A DNA stretch of 16,393 bases from Candidatus Heimdallarchaeota archaeon (GCA_021399405.1 JAAFKL010000267.1:1-16393), one strand, 5' to 3'; positions 8,301 to 15,688 are shown, counted from the stretch's first letter. Translations and numbers: made by a program. Notes: generated by a model not told the origin, from the sequence alone.

Positions 8301-11300
8301 CACCTTGGCCCTTTGTATTTTCCGCAGTGACATAATAATAATAAATTTGTCCATTTGTCAGTCCTGCATCACTGTAACTAGTTGTTGGAGATTGACCTAT
8401 ATCTGTATAGGGTCCCCCAATACTTGTGGCCCTGAATATATGATATTGGAATATTGTTAGACCTCCATCATCTGTTGGAGCATCCCAGTTGAGATCAACA
8501 CTTTGATCGCTATAAGTTGATTCTAAATTTTGTGGAGCATTTGGTACTTGACCTGGGATGACACTAATTTCTGTTGATAATATACTCTCTCCTGCAGAAT
8601 TAACTGCTGTAATGGTATAATAATACGTGATCCCGTTAATAACGGTAGTGTCACTATAAATCAAAACTCCTGCACTTACATTTATTAGGAATACACTATC
8701 TCTGTATATGGTATAATTAATTAATATACTACCACCATCACTAGAAGGAGCAGTCCAGCTGAGATCGACCTGACTTTTTGATGGAACACCAATAAAGTTC
8801 TGTGGTTGTGTGGGTACAGTCTTGGGAGTGCTACTAGCAGAATTAGAATCTATAGAGTCACCCTCCGAATTTACCGCTCTAACTATGTAAGAATAACTAT
8901 CTCCATTTGTTAAACCTGTATCTTGATAATTGGTTGTACCTGCAGTTACATTGATTAAGAACACGCTATCTCTGTATATTGTATAATTAATTAAAACACT
9001 ACCTCCATTATCCAAGGGCGCGGTCCATGTGAGATCTACTAATGTATCTCCGTACGTTGCTGTTAGATCAGCAGGTGCATCAGGAACCGTTTTTGGTGTT
9101 GCATTTACTTCGATGGAATTTGGACCTTCTCCCTCTAGATTGGTAACGCTAATTACATAATAGTAAACGACTCCATTGGTTAATCCTGCATCAAGATAAG
9201 TAGTGGTGCCCGCAGTTACATTTGAAATCCAGATATAGGGGCCCCCTTGATTGATTGATCGATACATACTATAATTTTGCAATGCCGTAGATCCTGTATA
9301 ACTAGGAATTTCCCAACTTAGACTTATTTGTTGATCACCATAAATTGCTGATGGATTTAAGGGTGCACTAGGCACATCAGCAATGGTCATTCGTAATTCT
9401 GCTGAATATTGACCTTCTCCATAGCTGTTACTGGCTGTGACAACATAATAATAGATTTGACCATTAGCCAACCCAGTATCATTGTATGTGAGTAATGTTG
9501 TGTTGCTTATCCATGTATAAGGTCCACCGAGATCATTTGATCTATACACGCTATAATTGCCAATTACACTTCCACCGTTGTTGCTAGGTACATCCCAAAT
9601 AAGAGTAACATTAGTTGAAATAATAACACCATCAAGATTTAACGGTACACTTGGTGGGCCTACCGGTGTAACTGAAACTTCTGTCGCTGCTACACTTTCA
9701 CCTTCAGCATTGATTGCTGTGATAATATAGTAATATGTTACACCATTACTAACACTTGAATCAGTATAAGTTAAGGTCCCAACAGAAATTAGAACTGCAC
9801 CGTATGAACTTGAAACTGTGGATCTATAAATATTGTAAGATGTAATTGTTGCACCACCATTGTCCGATGGGGCTACCCAATTTAGTACCACTTCATCATC
9901 TCCTGAGCTTGCGCTAAATGAAGTAGGTTTATCTGGTATTGTTGCTGGTGTTGCGAGTTCAGTATTAGAATCTATAGAGTCACCCTCCGAATTTACCGCT
10001 CTCACAACATATGAATAGCTTACACCGTTTGTTAGTCCAGTATCTTGATGGGTGGTGGTTCCTGCAGTGACGTTTGCCAAGAATGAACCATCTCTGTATA
10101 TTGTATAATTGATCAAAACACTGCCGCCATTATCTCCTGGTGCAGTCCATGTAAGATCAACTATTGTATCCCCATGTGTCCCTATTAGTGTAGTAGGTGG
10201 ATCTGGGATTGTTCTTGGTATAATGCTTATCTCATCAGAATTTGGACTTTCACCTTCACCTGTTACAGCGGTTACAACATAGAAGTATGTATTGCCATTA
10301 GAAACACTGCTATCGAAATACGTAAAAGTAGTAGCTGATAATGTTGCTATTGGAGCTGCATACGATCCAGAAGTGGTGGATCTATAAACACGAAATTGTG
10401 TGATTGTTACACCACCATCATCTAAAGGATTAGACCATGTTAAATTCACCTCATTACTACCATAGGTAGCAACAAGATCCAGTGGCTTAGATGGTATTGT
10501 GACTGGTTTTGCGCTAACTTCTGTTGCTGGTACACTTTCTCCATTAACATTAATTGTGGTGACGATATAGTAGTATGTTATGCCATTAGTTGCCGTGGTA
10601 TCATTATAGGTGCTAACTCCAGCTCCAACTGTAACAAGTGCTGAGCTATATGATCCGGATGTGGTATTTCTATAAATATTGTATCCAGTTATTGGTGAAC
10701 CACCATTATCTACAGGTGCTGTCCAACTAAGTAATACCGAGGAATTACCTGCAATTGCACTAAAGCCTGTTGGTTTACCTGGTGTAGTGGAGGGTGTAGC
10801 ACTTTCAGAAAGAGATTGTGAACCTTCTCCATTTGCATTTACAGCAGAAACAGTGTAAGTATAACTTTGTCCATTTGTACGGCCTGTATCTTGATGATTT
10901 GTTACCGCTGCACTCACAGTGATAATTAACCCACCATCTCTATAAATTTTGTAATCAGTCACAACACTGCCACCATTATCTGCAGGTGCGATCCAACTTA
11001 GATCTACAACCGTATCTCCTTTGGTCGCAATTAGGCCTGTAGGGGTGCCAGGTGTAGTAGATGGAGTTGCATTATCTGATGCTGATTCAGACCCCTCTCC
11101 ATTTGCATTAATTGCTGAAACGGTATATGTATAGGTATCCCCATTTGTCAATCCAGTATCATTATATGTCGTAGTGGTAGAACTAATTGTAGCAATTGGT
11201 GAACCGTCTCGATAAATTTTGTAATTAGTCAATACACTCCCTCCATTATCCCCTGGTGCATTCCAACTCAGATCAACAAAGGTATTGCCTTTAGTTGCAG

Positions 11301-13395
11301 TTAGGCCTGTGGGGGTTCCAGGAGTAGTAGAAGGGGTTGCATTATCTGAGGTGGACTCAGATCCCTCTCCATTTGCATTAATTGCGGAAACAGTATATGA
11401 ATAGGTATTTCCGTTTGTCAGTCCGGTATCATTATACGTGGTAGTTGCTGAACTAATTGTAGCAATTGGTGTGCCATCTCGATAAATTTTGTAATTAGTC
11501 AATGCACTCCCTCCATTATCCCCCGGTGCATTCCAACTCAGATCAACAAAGGTATTGCCTTTATTTGCAGTTAGGCCTGTTGGCACTCCAGGGATAGTAG
11601 ATGGAGTTGCATTATCTGAAGCTGATTCAGATCCCTCTCCATTTGCATTAATTGCGGAAACAGTATATGAATAGGTATCTCCGTTTGTCAATCCGGTATC
11701 ATTATACGTGGTAGTTGCAGAACTAATTGTAGCAATTGGTGTGCCATCTCGATAAATTTTGTAATTAGTCAATACGCTACCTCCATTATCCCCCGGTGCA
11801 TTCCAACTTAGATCAACAAAGGTATTGCCTTTAGTTGCAGTTAGGCCTGTGGGTATTCCAGGGGTGGTTGATGGAGTTGCATTATCTGAAGCTGATTCAG
11901 ATCCCTCTCCATTTGCATTTATGGCGGATACAGTATATGAATAGGTATTACCATTTATTAATCCAGTGTCATTATATATTGTAGTTACAGAGCTAATCGT
12001 AGCAATTGGGATACCATCTCTATAAATTTTATAATCTGACAACCCACTGCCTCCAGTATCTGCAGGGGCATTCCAAATAAGATCGACAAAAGTATTCCCT
12101 TTGGTCGCAGTTAGACCAGTAGGGGTTCCTGGGGTTGTAGAGGGGATCGCGATTTCAGCTGCAGTTTGGGATCCCTCTCCATTTACATTAATGGCAGAAA
12201 CAGTGTATGAATAGGTATTACCATTTATTAATCCAGTGTCATTATATATTGTAGTTACAGCGCTAATTGTGGCGATTGGTGATCCATTTTCATAAATTTT
12301 ATAATCTGTCAACGCGCTACCTCCAGTATCGGTGGGGGCAACCCAGCTAAGATCAACAAATGTGTTGCCTTTTGTCGCAGTTAATGTTGTAGGTGTCCCA
12401 GGAGTTGTTGATGGGGTCGCACTTGCCTCATTCGATTGTGCTCCCTCACCCACACTGTTTACTGCCTTAACCACATAGTAATACAATTGACCATTTGAAG
12501 CTGTACTATCTATGTATGACGTAGTTGCCGACCCAACACTTCCTAAAGGAGCTGCGTAAGATCCTTGAGTAGTTGAACGATAAATATTATAATCAGTGAT
12601 TGTACTTCCACCATCGCTAGCTGGGGCAGTCCAGCTAAGAGAAACTTGTGCATTTCCCGGAGTTGTTGAAAGTCCTGTGGGTGCATCTGGTACAGTAGCG
12701 GTGACACCAGCAATCCAGGTATGGAGTATATCTCCGGCTGCATCATGAGTTGTTGCGAAAAGATCGCTTGTTAAATCATAAGCCATTATAAGAGTTGTTT
12801 GGGTATCTTTAGTTATCACAACATCTTCTGCAGTATCTCCTGTATCCAAGGATCTAGTACATTCAAGGACAGTTGTTGTTGCATCTTCTGACCCAAAACA
12901 GGAATCTATATTTGGAATAGTATCTACTATGTGATCTGTTGCTTTGTTGCCAAAGGTATCTTCATAATAGGTTACAGAATTGTATCCTCCCCAAATTATG
13001 TCTGCATCTGCCATTTTATTTGCCGCTCCCCATCCAATAGAAACATAACCCAATCCGGGTGCTGTTATTCCCATATGGATCTTTCCACCCACTTCATCAA
13101 TTGTATAGTAAAAATCGAGATTGGCTTCGCTTCCTGCATCTGGTATGGATACCAATTGGTCATATTCTCCAACATTTATTACCCCATCCTCAGCGATTGC
13201 ATTAAGTCCAATGGAATTTTCAACTTCTGGTTGAACTACAAATGAACTAATAATCGTTTCTGATTTTTCAGTATTTGAAGCAGCAGTTTTTAGATTATAT
13301 GGATCGGGGATGATCATTAATGATAAAATGAAAATAGTTCCAAGGATTATAGCGAATAATTTTCTATGTCCGTACAATTTCTGGCGAGTTGTCAT
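5398..13395 (-). CDS. Giant surface protein: signal peptide, DOMON, 26 FN3 domains, C-terminal membrane anchor
   Basis: This 2665-residue exported protein starts with a basic segment and a hydrophobic stretch (about 13-29), a signal peptide or anchor with a plausible cleavage near residue 39 (TAA-S). Residues about 65-230 look like a DOMON domain, a beta-sandwich that binds heme or sugar: GEYDQL, DFYYTID, GYVSIGWG, KMADADIIWGGY. Its only cysteines, C166 and C179, could pair. Residues 236-2615 are 26 consecutive fibronectin type III domains of 89, 90 or 94-96 residues, each with the W in strand B, DGGS/NGGS, YxIYR, NGxxYxYxVxAxN and GE(G/S) motifs. Then come a Ser/Thr linker (2618-2629), a membrane helix (about 2640-2660) and KRRR. 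AGGTGG at 13408-13413 on the minus strand is the likely ribosome binding site, 12 bases before the ATG. A rod-like stalk displaying the DOMON domain is the simplest reading; adhesion, S-layer association or a predator/partner contact role are all possible. No enzymatic domain is seen. Confidence 0.92.
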   Translation of the reverse strand: MTTRQKLYGHRKLFAIILGTIFILSLMIIPDPYNLKTAASNTEKSETIISSFVVQPEVENSIGLNAIAEDGVINVGEYDQLVSIPDAGSEANLDFYYTIDEVGGKIHMGITAPGLGYVSIGWGAANKMADADIIWGGYNSVTYYEDTFGNKATDHIVDTIPNIDSCFGSEDATTTVLECTRSLDTGDTAEDVVITKDTQTTLIMAYDLTSDLFATTHDAAGDILHTWIAGVTATVPDAPTGLSTTPGNAQVSLSWTAPASDGGSTITDYNIYRSTTQGSYAAPLGSVGSATTSYIDSTASNGQLYYYVVKAVNSVGEGAQSNEASATPSTTPGTPTTLTATKGNTFVDLSWVAPTDTGGSALTDYKIYENGSPIATISAVTTIYNDTGLINGNTYSYTVSAINVNGEGSQTAAEIAIPSTTPGTPTGLTATKGNTFVDLIWNAPADTGGSGLSDYKIYRDGIPIATISSVTTIYNDTGLINGNTYSYTVSAINANGEGSESASDNATPSTTPGIPTGLTATKGNTFVDLSWNAPGDNGGSVLTNYKIYRDGTPIATISSATTTYNDTGLTNGDTYSYTVSAINANGEGSESASDNATPSTIPGVPTGLTANKGNTFVDLSWNAPGDNGGSALTNYKIYRDGTPIATISSATTTYNDTGLTNGNTYSYTVSAINANGEGSESTSDNATPSTTPGTPTGLTATKGNTFVDLSWNAPGDNGGSVLTNYKIYRDGSPIATISSTTTTYNDTGLTNGDTYTYTVSAINANGEGSESASDNATPSTTPGTPTGLIATKGDTVVDLSWIAPADNGGSVVTDYKIYRDGGLIITVSAAVTNHQDTGRTNGQSYTYTVSAVNANGEGSQSLSESATPSTTPGKPTGFSAIAGNSSVLLSWTAPVDNGGSPITGYNIYRNTTSGSYSSALVTVGAGVSTYNDTTATNGITYYYIVTTINVNGESVPATEVSAKPVTIPSKPLDLVATYGSNEVNLTWSNPLDDGGVTITQFRVYRSTTSGSYAAPIATLSATTFTYFDSSVSNGNTYFYVVTAVTGEGESPNSDEISIIPRTIPDPPTTLIGTHGDTIVDLTWTAPGDNGGSVLINYTIYRDGSFLANVTAGTTTHQDTGLTNGVSYSYVVRAVNSEGDSIDSNTELATPATIPDKPTSFSASSGDDEVVLNWVAPSDNGGATITSYNIYRSTVSSSYGAVLISVGTLTYTDSSVSNGVTYYYIITAINAEGESVAATEVSVTPVGPPSVPLNLDGVIISTNVTLIWDVPSNNGGSVIGNYSVYRSNDLGGPYTWISNTTLLTYNDTGLANGQIYYYVVTASNSYGEGQYSAELRMTIADVPSAPLNPSAIYGDQQISLSWEIPSYTGSTALQNYSMYRSINQGGPYIWISNVTAGTTTYLDAGLTNGVVYYYVISVTNLEGEGPNSIEVNATPKTVPDAPADLTATYGDTLVDLTWTAPLDNGGSVLINYTIYRDSVFLINVTAGTTNYQDTGLTNGDSYSYIVRAVNSEGDSIDSNSASSTPKTVPTQPQNFIGVPSKSQVDLSWTAPSSDGGSILINYTIYRDSVFLINVSAGVLIYSDTTVINGITYYYTITAVNSAGESILSTEISVIPGQVPNAPQNLESTYSDQSVDLNWDAPTDDGGLTIFQYHIFRATSIGGPYTDIGQSPTTSYSDAGLTNGQIYYYYVTAENTKGQGGDSTIISVIPAIAPSPPTNLGGNTGDKSVTLSWDAPSSDGGSALINYTIYRDSVFLTNVTAGTTIYQDTGLTNGNSYSYTVRAVNLEGESIDSNSVILTPVSTPGIPQNLVSGYGDSYVTLTWIAPTDDGGSAIIAYTVYRDGFYLFNQTVGTSYTDNTVTNGASYTYTVTAWNSEGESLESTATNITPKTLPGVPTGLSAGYGDSYVTLTWTAPADDGGSAIIVYTIYRDGSYLFNQTVGTSYTDSTATNGILYIYTVTAWNSEGESLESTLTNVTPKTLPSVPTGLSAGYGNSFVTLTWNAPTDDGGATIIVYTIYKDGVYLFNQTVGTSYTDNAVTNGVSYSYAVTAWNSEGESLESTATNAIPKTIPGAPTDLSASYGDSYVALTWTAPTDDGGATITGYNIYRDGIYQTTQTVGTSFTDLTAVNGISYSYKIMAINSEGESLESNTINVTPSIIASAPQNLTLTHGDGFVDLNWDVPVDDGGSVIIEYRIYREGILIATVSVGTSYSDTGLNNGMLYNYYVTAVNSEGEGTSSLVVSETPRTIPSVPTDLSATYGNSFVTLTWISPIVDGGSTIIDYTIYRDGIYLTTQSVGLSYTDNAVSNGVSYSYSITAVNSEGESLQSSTISVTPAALPTVPISFSVELYDSNNAYLKWDTPIDDGGYTISQYRIYRSLDGTEFASFANVSALEYNDTYLFLGSKYTYKVAAVNFEGMGAFTEEINVTPKTLPTEPVIEIVESGDSFVSISWNDPMNGGSTIFEYKVYRSTSPLGLYTDPIALLPLTHHFYKDKAVDNGLIYYYVVTGTNEIGESDFSNEVSATPTSVPDAPINLVGTEESETAILSWEAGFDGGSPIIEYHVYRNSTNNETLSLISTTSEFTETDSDLVKGTTYEYIVCALNINGESLGSNKVSITIPPDTSSTTSTSSTSSEDGTGSNNGIQNIAIAMIGMIAIFGLGTLYAKRRR
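6391..7992 (-). repeat. Six tandem 267-bp FN3-coding repeats (domains 18-23)
   Basis: Domains 18 to 23 are each 89 codons and share the inner motif VGTSYTD or a close variant plus NSEGESLES in most copies, which sets them apart from the 90-residue domains 2-7. Domains 18-20 are the most alike, with YLFNQTVGTSYTD in all three. This is a second, independent expansion of a different parental domain within the same gene. Confidence 0.85.
7993..10206 (-). repeat. Dispersed near-copies of one FN3 type (domains 10, 14 and 17)
   Basis: Domains 10 (9937-10206), 14 (8815-9084) and 17 (7993-8262) share LINYTIYRD and VRAVN.EG.SIDSN signatures although other domain types lie between them; domain 15 (8545-8814) shares the first half. 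At DNA level 8842-8880 and 9964-10002 are identical over 39 bases, 1122 bases apart. This points to segmental duplication or gene conversion within the gene rather than simple tandem slippage. Confidence 0.8.
11053..12132 (-). repeat. Four tandem 270-bp FN3-coding repeats (domains 3-6)
   Basis: Domains 3 to 6 of the giant protein are each exactly 90 codons. A shared anchor (ATTATCTGA on the plus strand) recurs at 11071, 11341, 11611 and 11881, precisely 270 bases apart. By hand count, 11341-11610 and 11611-11880 differ at 18 of 270 positions, about 93% identity, far closer than most of the other domains are to each other. Flanking domains 2 and 7 share the 90-residue length but are more diverged, as expected if amplification occurred in the middle of the block. 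Confidence 0.9.
12706..13203 (-). other. DOMON-like domain region of the giant protein
   Basis: Residues about 65-230 of the giant protein. The run of beta-strands with the glycine-rich GYVSIGWG followed by KMADADIIWGGY resembles the DOMON family core, in which a GxGxG-like strand is followed by M-x-(A/G)-D and a hydrophobic strand. Family members bind heme b (Met/His ligation) or sugars. Candidate heme ligands are M108 or M128 and H225, with H107, H155 and H217 as alternatives, but I cannot assign them without a structure-based alignment. Cys166 and Cys179 may form a disulfide, suited to an extracellular domain. The boundaries are approximate. Confidence 0.6.
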
Positions 13396-13407
13396 GTTAA
13401 TATTTTT

Positions 13408-13413
13408 CCACCT
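13408..13413 (-). promoter_or_regulatory. Shine-Dalgarno site of the giant surface protein
   Basis: The minus strand reads AGGTGG here, 12 bases before the ATG at 13395 and inside the 22-base gap behind the stop codon of the possible small gene at 13418-13603. The spacing is a little long. Its presence suggests translation from a leadered or polycistronic message, unlike the leaderless arrangement inferred for neighbouring genes. Confidence 0.45.
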
Positions 13414-13417
13414 AAGA

Positions 13418-13603
13418 TTATGAGATAGTTATTTCATCTATGCTTCCAGATTTTAAATTGTTAAGTGATAGTTTTCTACTTTCCAACGTAAATTCAAATG
13501 ATTTAGATTTTATGTTGGACGAAATGTCAGAGAATGGTTGTTTTCCACTTAAAAAATTAGACACCAGATCAATATTGTCAATATTTTCGAGACAATCACA
13601 CAT
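13418..13603 (-). CDS. Possible small hypothetical protein upstream of the giant gene
   Basis: A 61-codon frame starting at ATG 13603 reads MCDCLENIDNIDLVSNF and ends FTLESRKLSLNNLKSG then SIDEITIS; I recognise no family. Support: its composition is protein-like and less AT-rich than the spacer beyond; a TATA-like box (ATATTTATT on the minus strand, 13630-13638) sits 27-35 bases before the ATG as for a leaderless message; and the stop lies 22 bases before the giant gene start, with a ribosome binding site in the gap. Against: a 64-codon plus-strand frame (13440-13634) covers the same segment and also reads plausibly, and the longer version of this frame from 13750 translates into unconvincing AT-rich sequence. 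No signal peptide is apparent. It could instead be a decayed gene or a long leader. Confidence 0.35.
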   Translation of the reverse strand: MCDCLENIDNIDLVSNFLSGKQPFSDISSNIKSKSFEFTLESRKLSLNNLKSGSIDEITIS

Positions 13604-13913
13604 AAATTCTGAAATACACAGATATTTCGAATAAATATCCACATAATAAATAAAAACAATTAAATATATAAAAATATTCAAATGGTTAAAAAATAAATAA
13701 GATAAATGTGCAATTTGATTAAAAGTTATTTTTGAAACAGTATATAACACCTAAAAATATGATAAATTATGTAAATATATATTCAACACAATAATATAGT
13801 GATAAATTGTTATACAAGTGATTAAAATGAAAAATATAATAAATATTAAAAAATTAATAAAATACAACAATTAGCAACAAATGTATAAGATAATATGGAA
13901 AATAATGTGAAAT
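13604..13913. promoter_or_regulatory. Extremely AT-rich divergent spacer (about 15% GC)
   Basis: This 310-base stretch lies between the minus-strand surface-protein unit and the plus-strand LanC-like gene. By hand count 45 of 293 bases in 13621-13913 are G or C. It holds no convincing gene. Short elements recur, such as GATAAAT at 13701, 13761 and 13801, but they are too short in this composition to call repeats. It should contain promoters in both directions: the minus-strand TATA-like box at 13630-13638 and the plus-strand one at 13884-13891. Confidence 0.6.
13884..13891 (+). promoter_or_regulatory. TATA-like box of the LanC-like gene
   Basis: TATAAGAT is centred about 27 bases before the ATG at 13914, the archaeal promoter spacing for transcription starting at the start codon. 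No Shine-Dalgarno precedes the ATG, which fits a leaderless transcript. In sequence this AT-rich the match could be chance. Confidence 0.35.
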
Positions 13914-15668
13914 ATGCTATTAATTTGTGCCACATCGGTGGTATTATTTTTTAAGTTTACAATAAATCAGTATAGACCCTTGAACAAATTGTATTTCAGG
14001 AAAATAAAATTCTTATTCTGTTTAATAGTAATTTTAAGTAGTATAATTTCCACAAATTCTCAAACTACTAATCAAATTCCGGATTTGCCCCACTTTGACG
14101 ATAAAACTTATTCGGGTTTAGAATATGGAACTGCAGGGATCTCAATTGCCCTTTTAGAAGCTTATACATTATCAGATATTGACATTACGATTAAAAAGCA
14201 ATTATTGAACATAGTCGAAAATTCTTTGGAAAAATTATGGGAGGAGAGGATAGAATACAATGGAGTGAGATATCCTACATGGAAGAGTTCTGTTGAAGAT
14301 GAGTATTTGAGTGTTTATCCAGGATTAAAATATGGAGCTCCTGGTATTATTCATGCATTTTTGAAAATATTTGAAATAACGCAAGAATCTAAATGGTTAG
14401 ATAGAGCAGAGGAATCATATTGGTATCTAAGTACTCAAGCAATAAACGAGAGTTCAACGCCTCATTGGCCATATCATTTCAGTATACCTAAAGAAGACTC
14501 AGGGATTTCAATTACGGATCTGAAATATGGATCTGCAGGTGTCTTAAGTTTAGGTATTGAATTGTTTCAAGTAACTCAAAACCAAACTTATCTTGATCAT
14601 GGAGAATTAATAGTTTCATGGTTAGATGAGATCTCTTACATACTAGTTCAAAATGAAATTGACTATAAAATTATCCCTTGGTATTCTATTGATGGTTCGA
14701 CATCCCAAGATCTCCCATTCTACCTAACTCGAGGTTTTGGATTAGCTGGGATTTCCCCATATTTATACCAATTCGGGGTACACGCCAAATTAGACAAAAA
14801 CAAAGATTGGGCTATTCAATTGGGTAGATTAATAGTTGAACTACAACTTGACGATGGAAGTTGGTATATTGCTTCTGACTCTCAGGTAATCAATATAGGG
14901 TTTGACAATGGAGTTGCGGGGATCATCGATGGTCTTTTTCAGTTGAAATCACTAACTAGTTCCCCCGAATTTGATGATGCAATTTCACAAGGTATTGATT
15001 GGTTGTTTTCAAGGTATTTATCAAATTCAACCCATGTTGGATTTTTTAATTATTTGAATGCAGATTCTGATATTGAAATGATCAATTCGCTTTATGATGG
15101 GAATATTGGTATTTTAAGAACATTAACAAAATTAATTTCCTTTCTAAACACTAATCAAGTAGATTTGCTAATTCATGCTTACAAGTGGTTAATTACATCT
15201 GGATCCTTTATAATTACTAATAATGAAAATGAATTATTATTTCTTTTAAGTTCTCTAGAGAAAGATCAATTTGTCGATTTCTCATATGCTCAAGGTTTAG
15301 CTGGATTACTTTCAGAATTAATCAACCTTGAAAATACTTTTTCCATTGCAACTAGAATTAATTTCAATATCACTAGGGCAATAGTTGCAGCAATTAACAC
15401 ATTTGAGTATTTTCAACAAATAAGTGGACATTGGCAAAGGCAGTATGTTATACCCTTAGGATGGAATTTGGATCATTTCACAATAATTAATATTAGTGAA
15501 TCTGATTATTCTCCTACAATAATACCGACTGAATTGGAAACCAACATTACTAGTATGATCGAACCAAACCCCGAGGAATGGTACAATAACGTCTTTTACT
15601 ATGTTTCATTGGTCATATTGTTGCCAATAATTTATGGTGTTAAGAGAACAAAAATTAGTAAAAAATAA
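13914..15668 (+). CDS. Secreted, membrane-anchored LanC-like (alpha/alpha) toroid protein
   Basis: This 584-residue protein carries seven GxxG motifs at regular spacing of 57-70 residues: GTAG 72, GAPG 141, GSAG 206, GLAG 276, GVAG 333, GNIG 396 and GLAG 461, most preceded by an aromatic residue and followed by a hydrophobic helix. This is the layout of the seven-fold LanC-like barrel. The zinc ligands of lanthionine cyclases (a Cys before one GxxG and Cys-His-Gly at the next) are absent; motifs 5 and 6 read FDNGVAG and YDGNIG, and the only cysteines (C5, C36) lie in the N-terminal hydrophobic segments. Residues 30-50 form a signal peptide-like sequence, 559-575 a membrane helix, and KRTKISKK the tail, so the barrel should face outside. 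The ATG at 13914 is favoured by a TATA-like box; an in-frame TTG at 13980 would give a neater signal peptide. A glycan-active (alpha/alpha)6 enzyme is an alternative. I do not assign an activity. Confidence 0.75.
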   Translation: MLLICATSVVLFFKFTINQYRPLNKLYFRKIKFLFCLIVILSSIISTNSQTTNQIPDLPHFDDKTYSGLEYGTAGISIALLEAYTLSDIDITIKKQLLNIVENSLEKLWEERIEYNGVRYPTWKSSVEDEYLSVYPGLKYGAPGIIHAFLKIFEITQESKWLDRAEESYWYLSTQAINESSTPHWPYHFSIPKEDSGISITDLKYGSAGVLSLGIELFQVTQNQTYLDHGELIVSWLDEISYILVQNEIDYKIIPWYSIDGSTSQDLPFYLTRGFGLAGISPYLYQFGVHAKLDKNKDWAIQLGRLIVELQLDDGSWYIASDSQVINIGFDNGVAGIIDGLFQLKSLTSSPEFDDAISQGIDWLFSRYLSNSTHVGFFNYLNADSDIEMINSLYDGNIGILRTLTKLISFLNTNQVDLLIHAYKWLITSGSFIITNNENELLFLLSSLEKDQFVDFSYAQGLAGLLSELINLENTFSIATRINFNITRAIVAAINTFEYFQQISGHWQRQYVIPLGWNLDHFTIINISESDYSPTIIPTELETNITSMIEPNPEEWYNNVFYYVSLVILLPIIYGVKRTKISKK

Positions 15669-15688
15669 TTATTTCAAGTGTTTCTATG

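Noticed and set aside
11053..12132. CRISPR array or insertion sequence as the explanation of the regular DNA repeats
   Set aside because: The 270-base period is a whole number of codons, has no short-repeat/spacer structure, and lies within one continuous reading frame coding for FN3 domains.
13440..13634. 64-codon plus-strand frame opposite the possible small gene
   Set aside because: No promoter element or ribosome binding site at suitable spacing was found, and the opposite-strand frame has slightly better support; kept only as an ambiguity.
13604..13750. Long N-terminal extension of the small minus-strand frame to the ATG at 13750
   Set aside because: The extra 49 codons translate into Ile/Tyr/Phe-rich sequence typical of AT-rich noncoding DNA; the ATG at 13603 with its TATA-like box is more plausible.
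13604..13913. Replication origin in the AT-rich spacer
   Set aside because: No origin recognition box pattern and no Cdc6/Orc1 gene are seen nearby; low GC alone is not enough.
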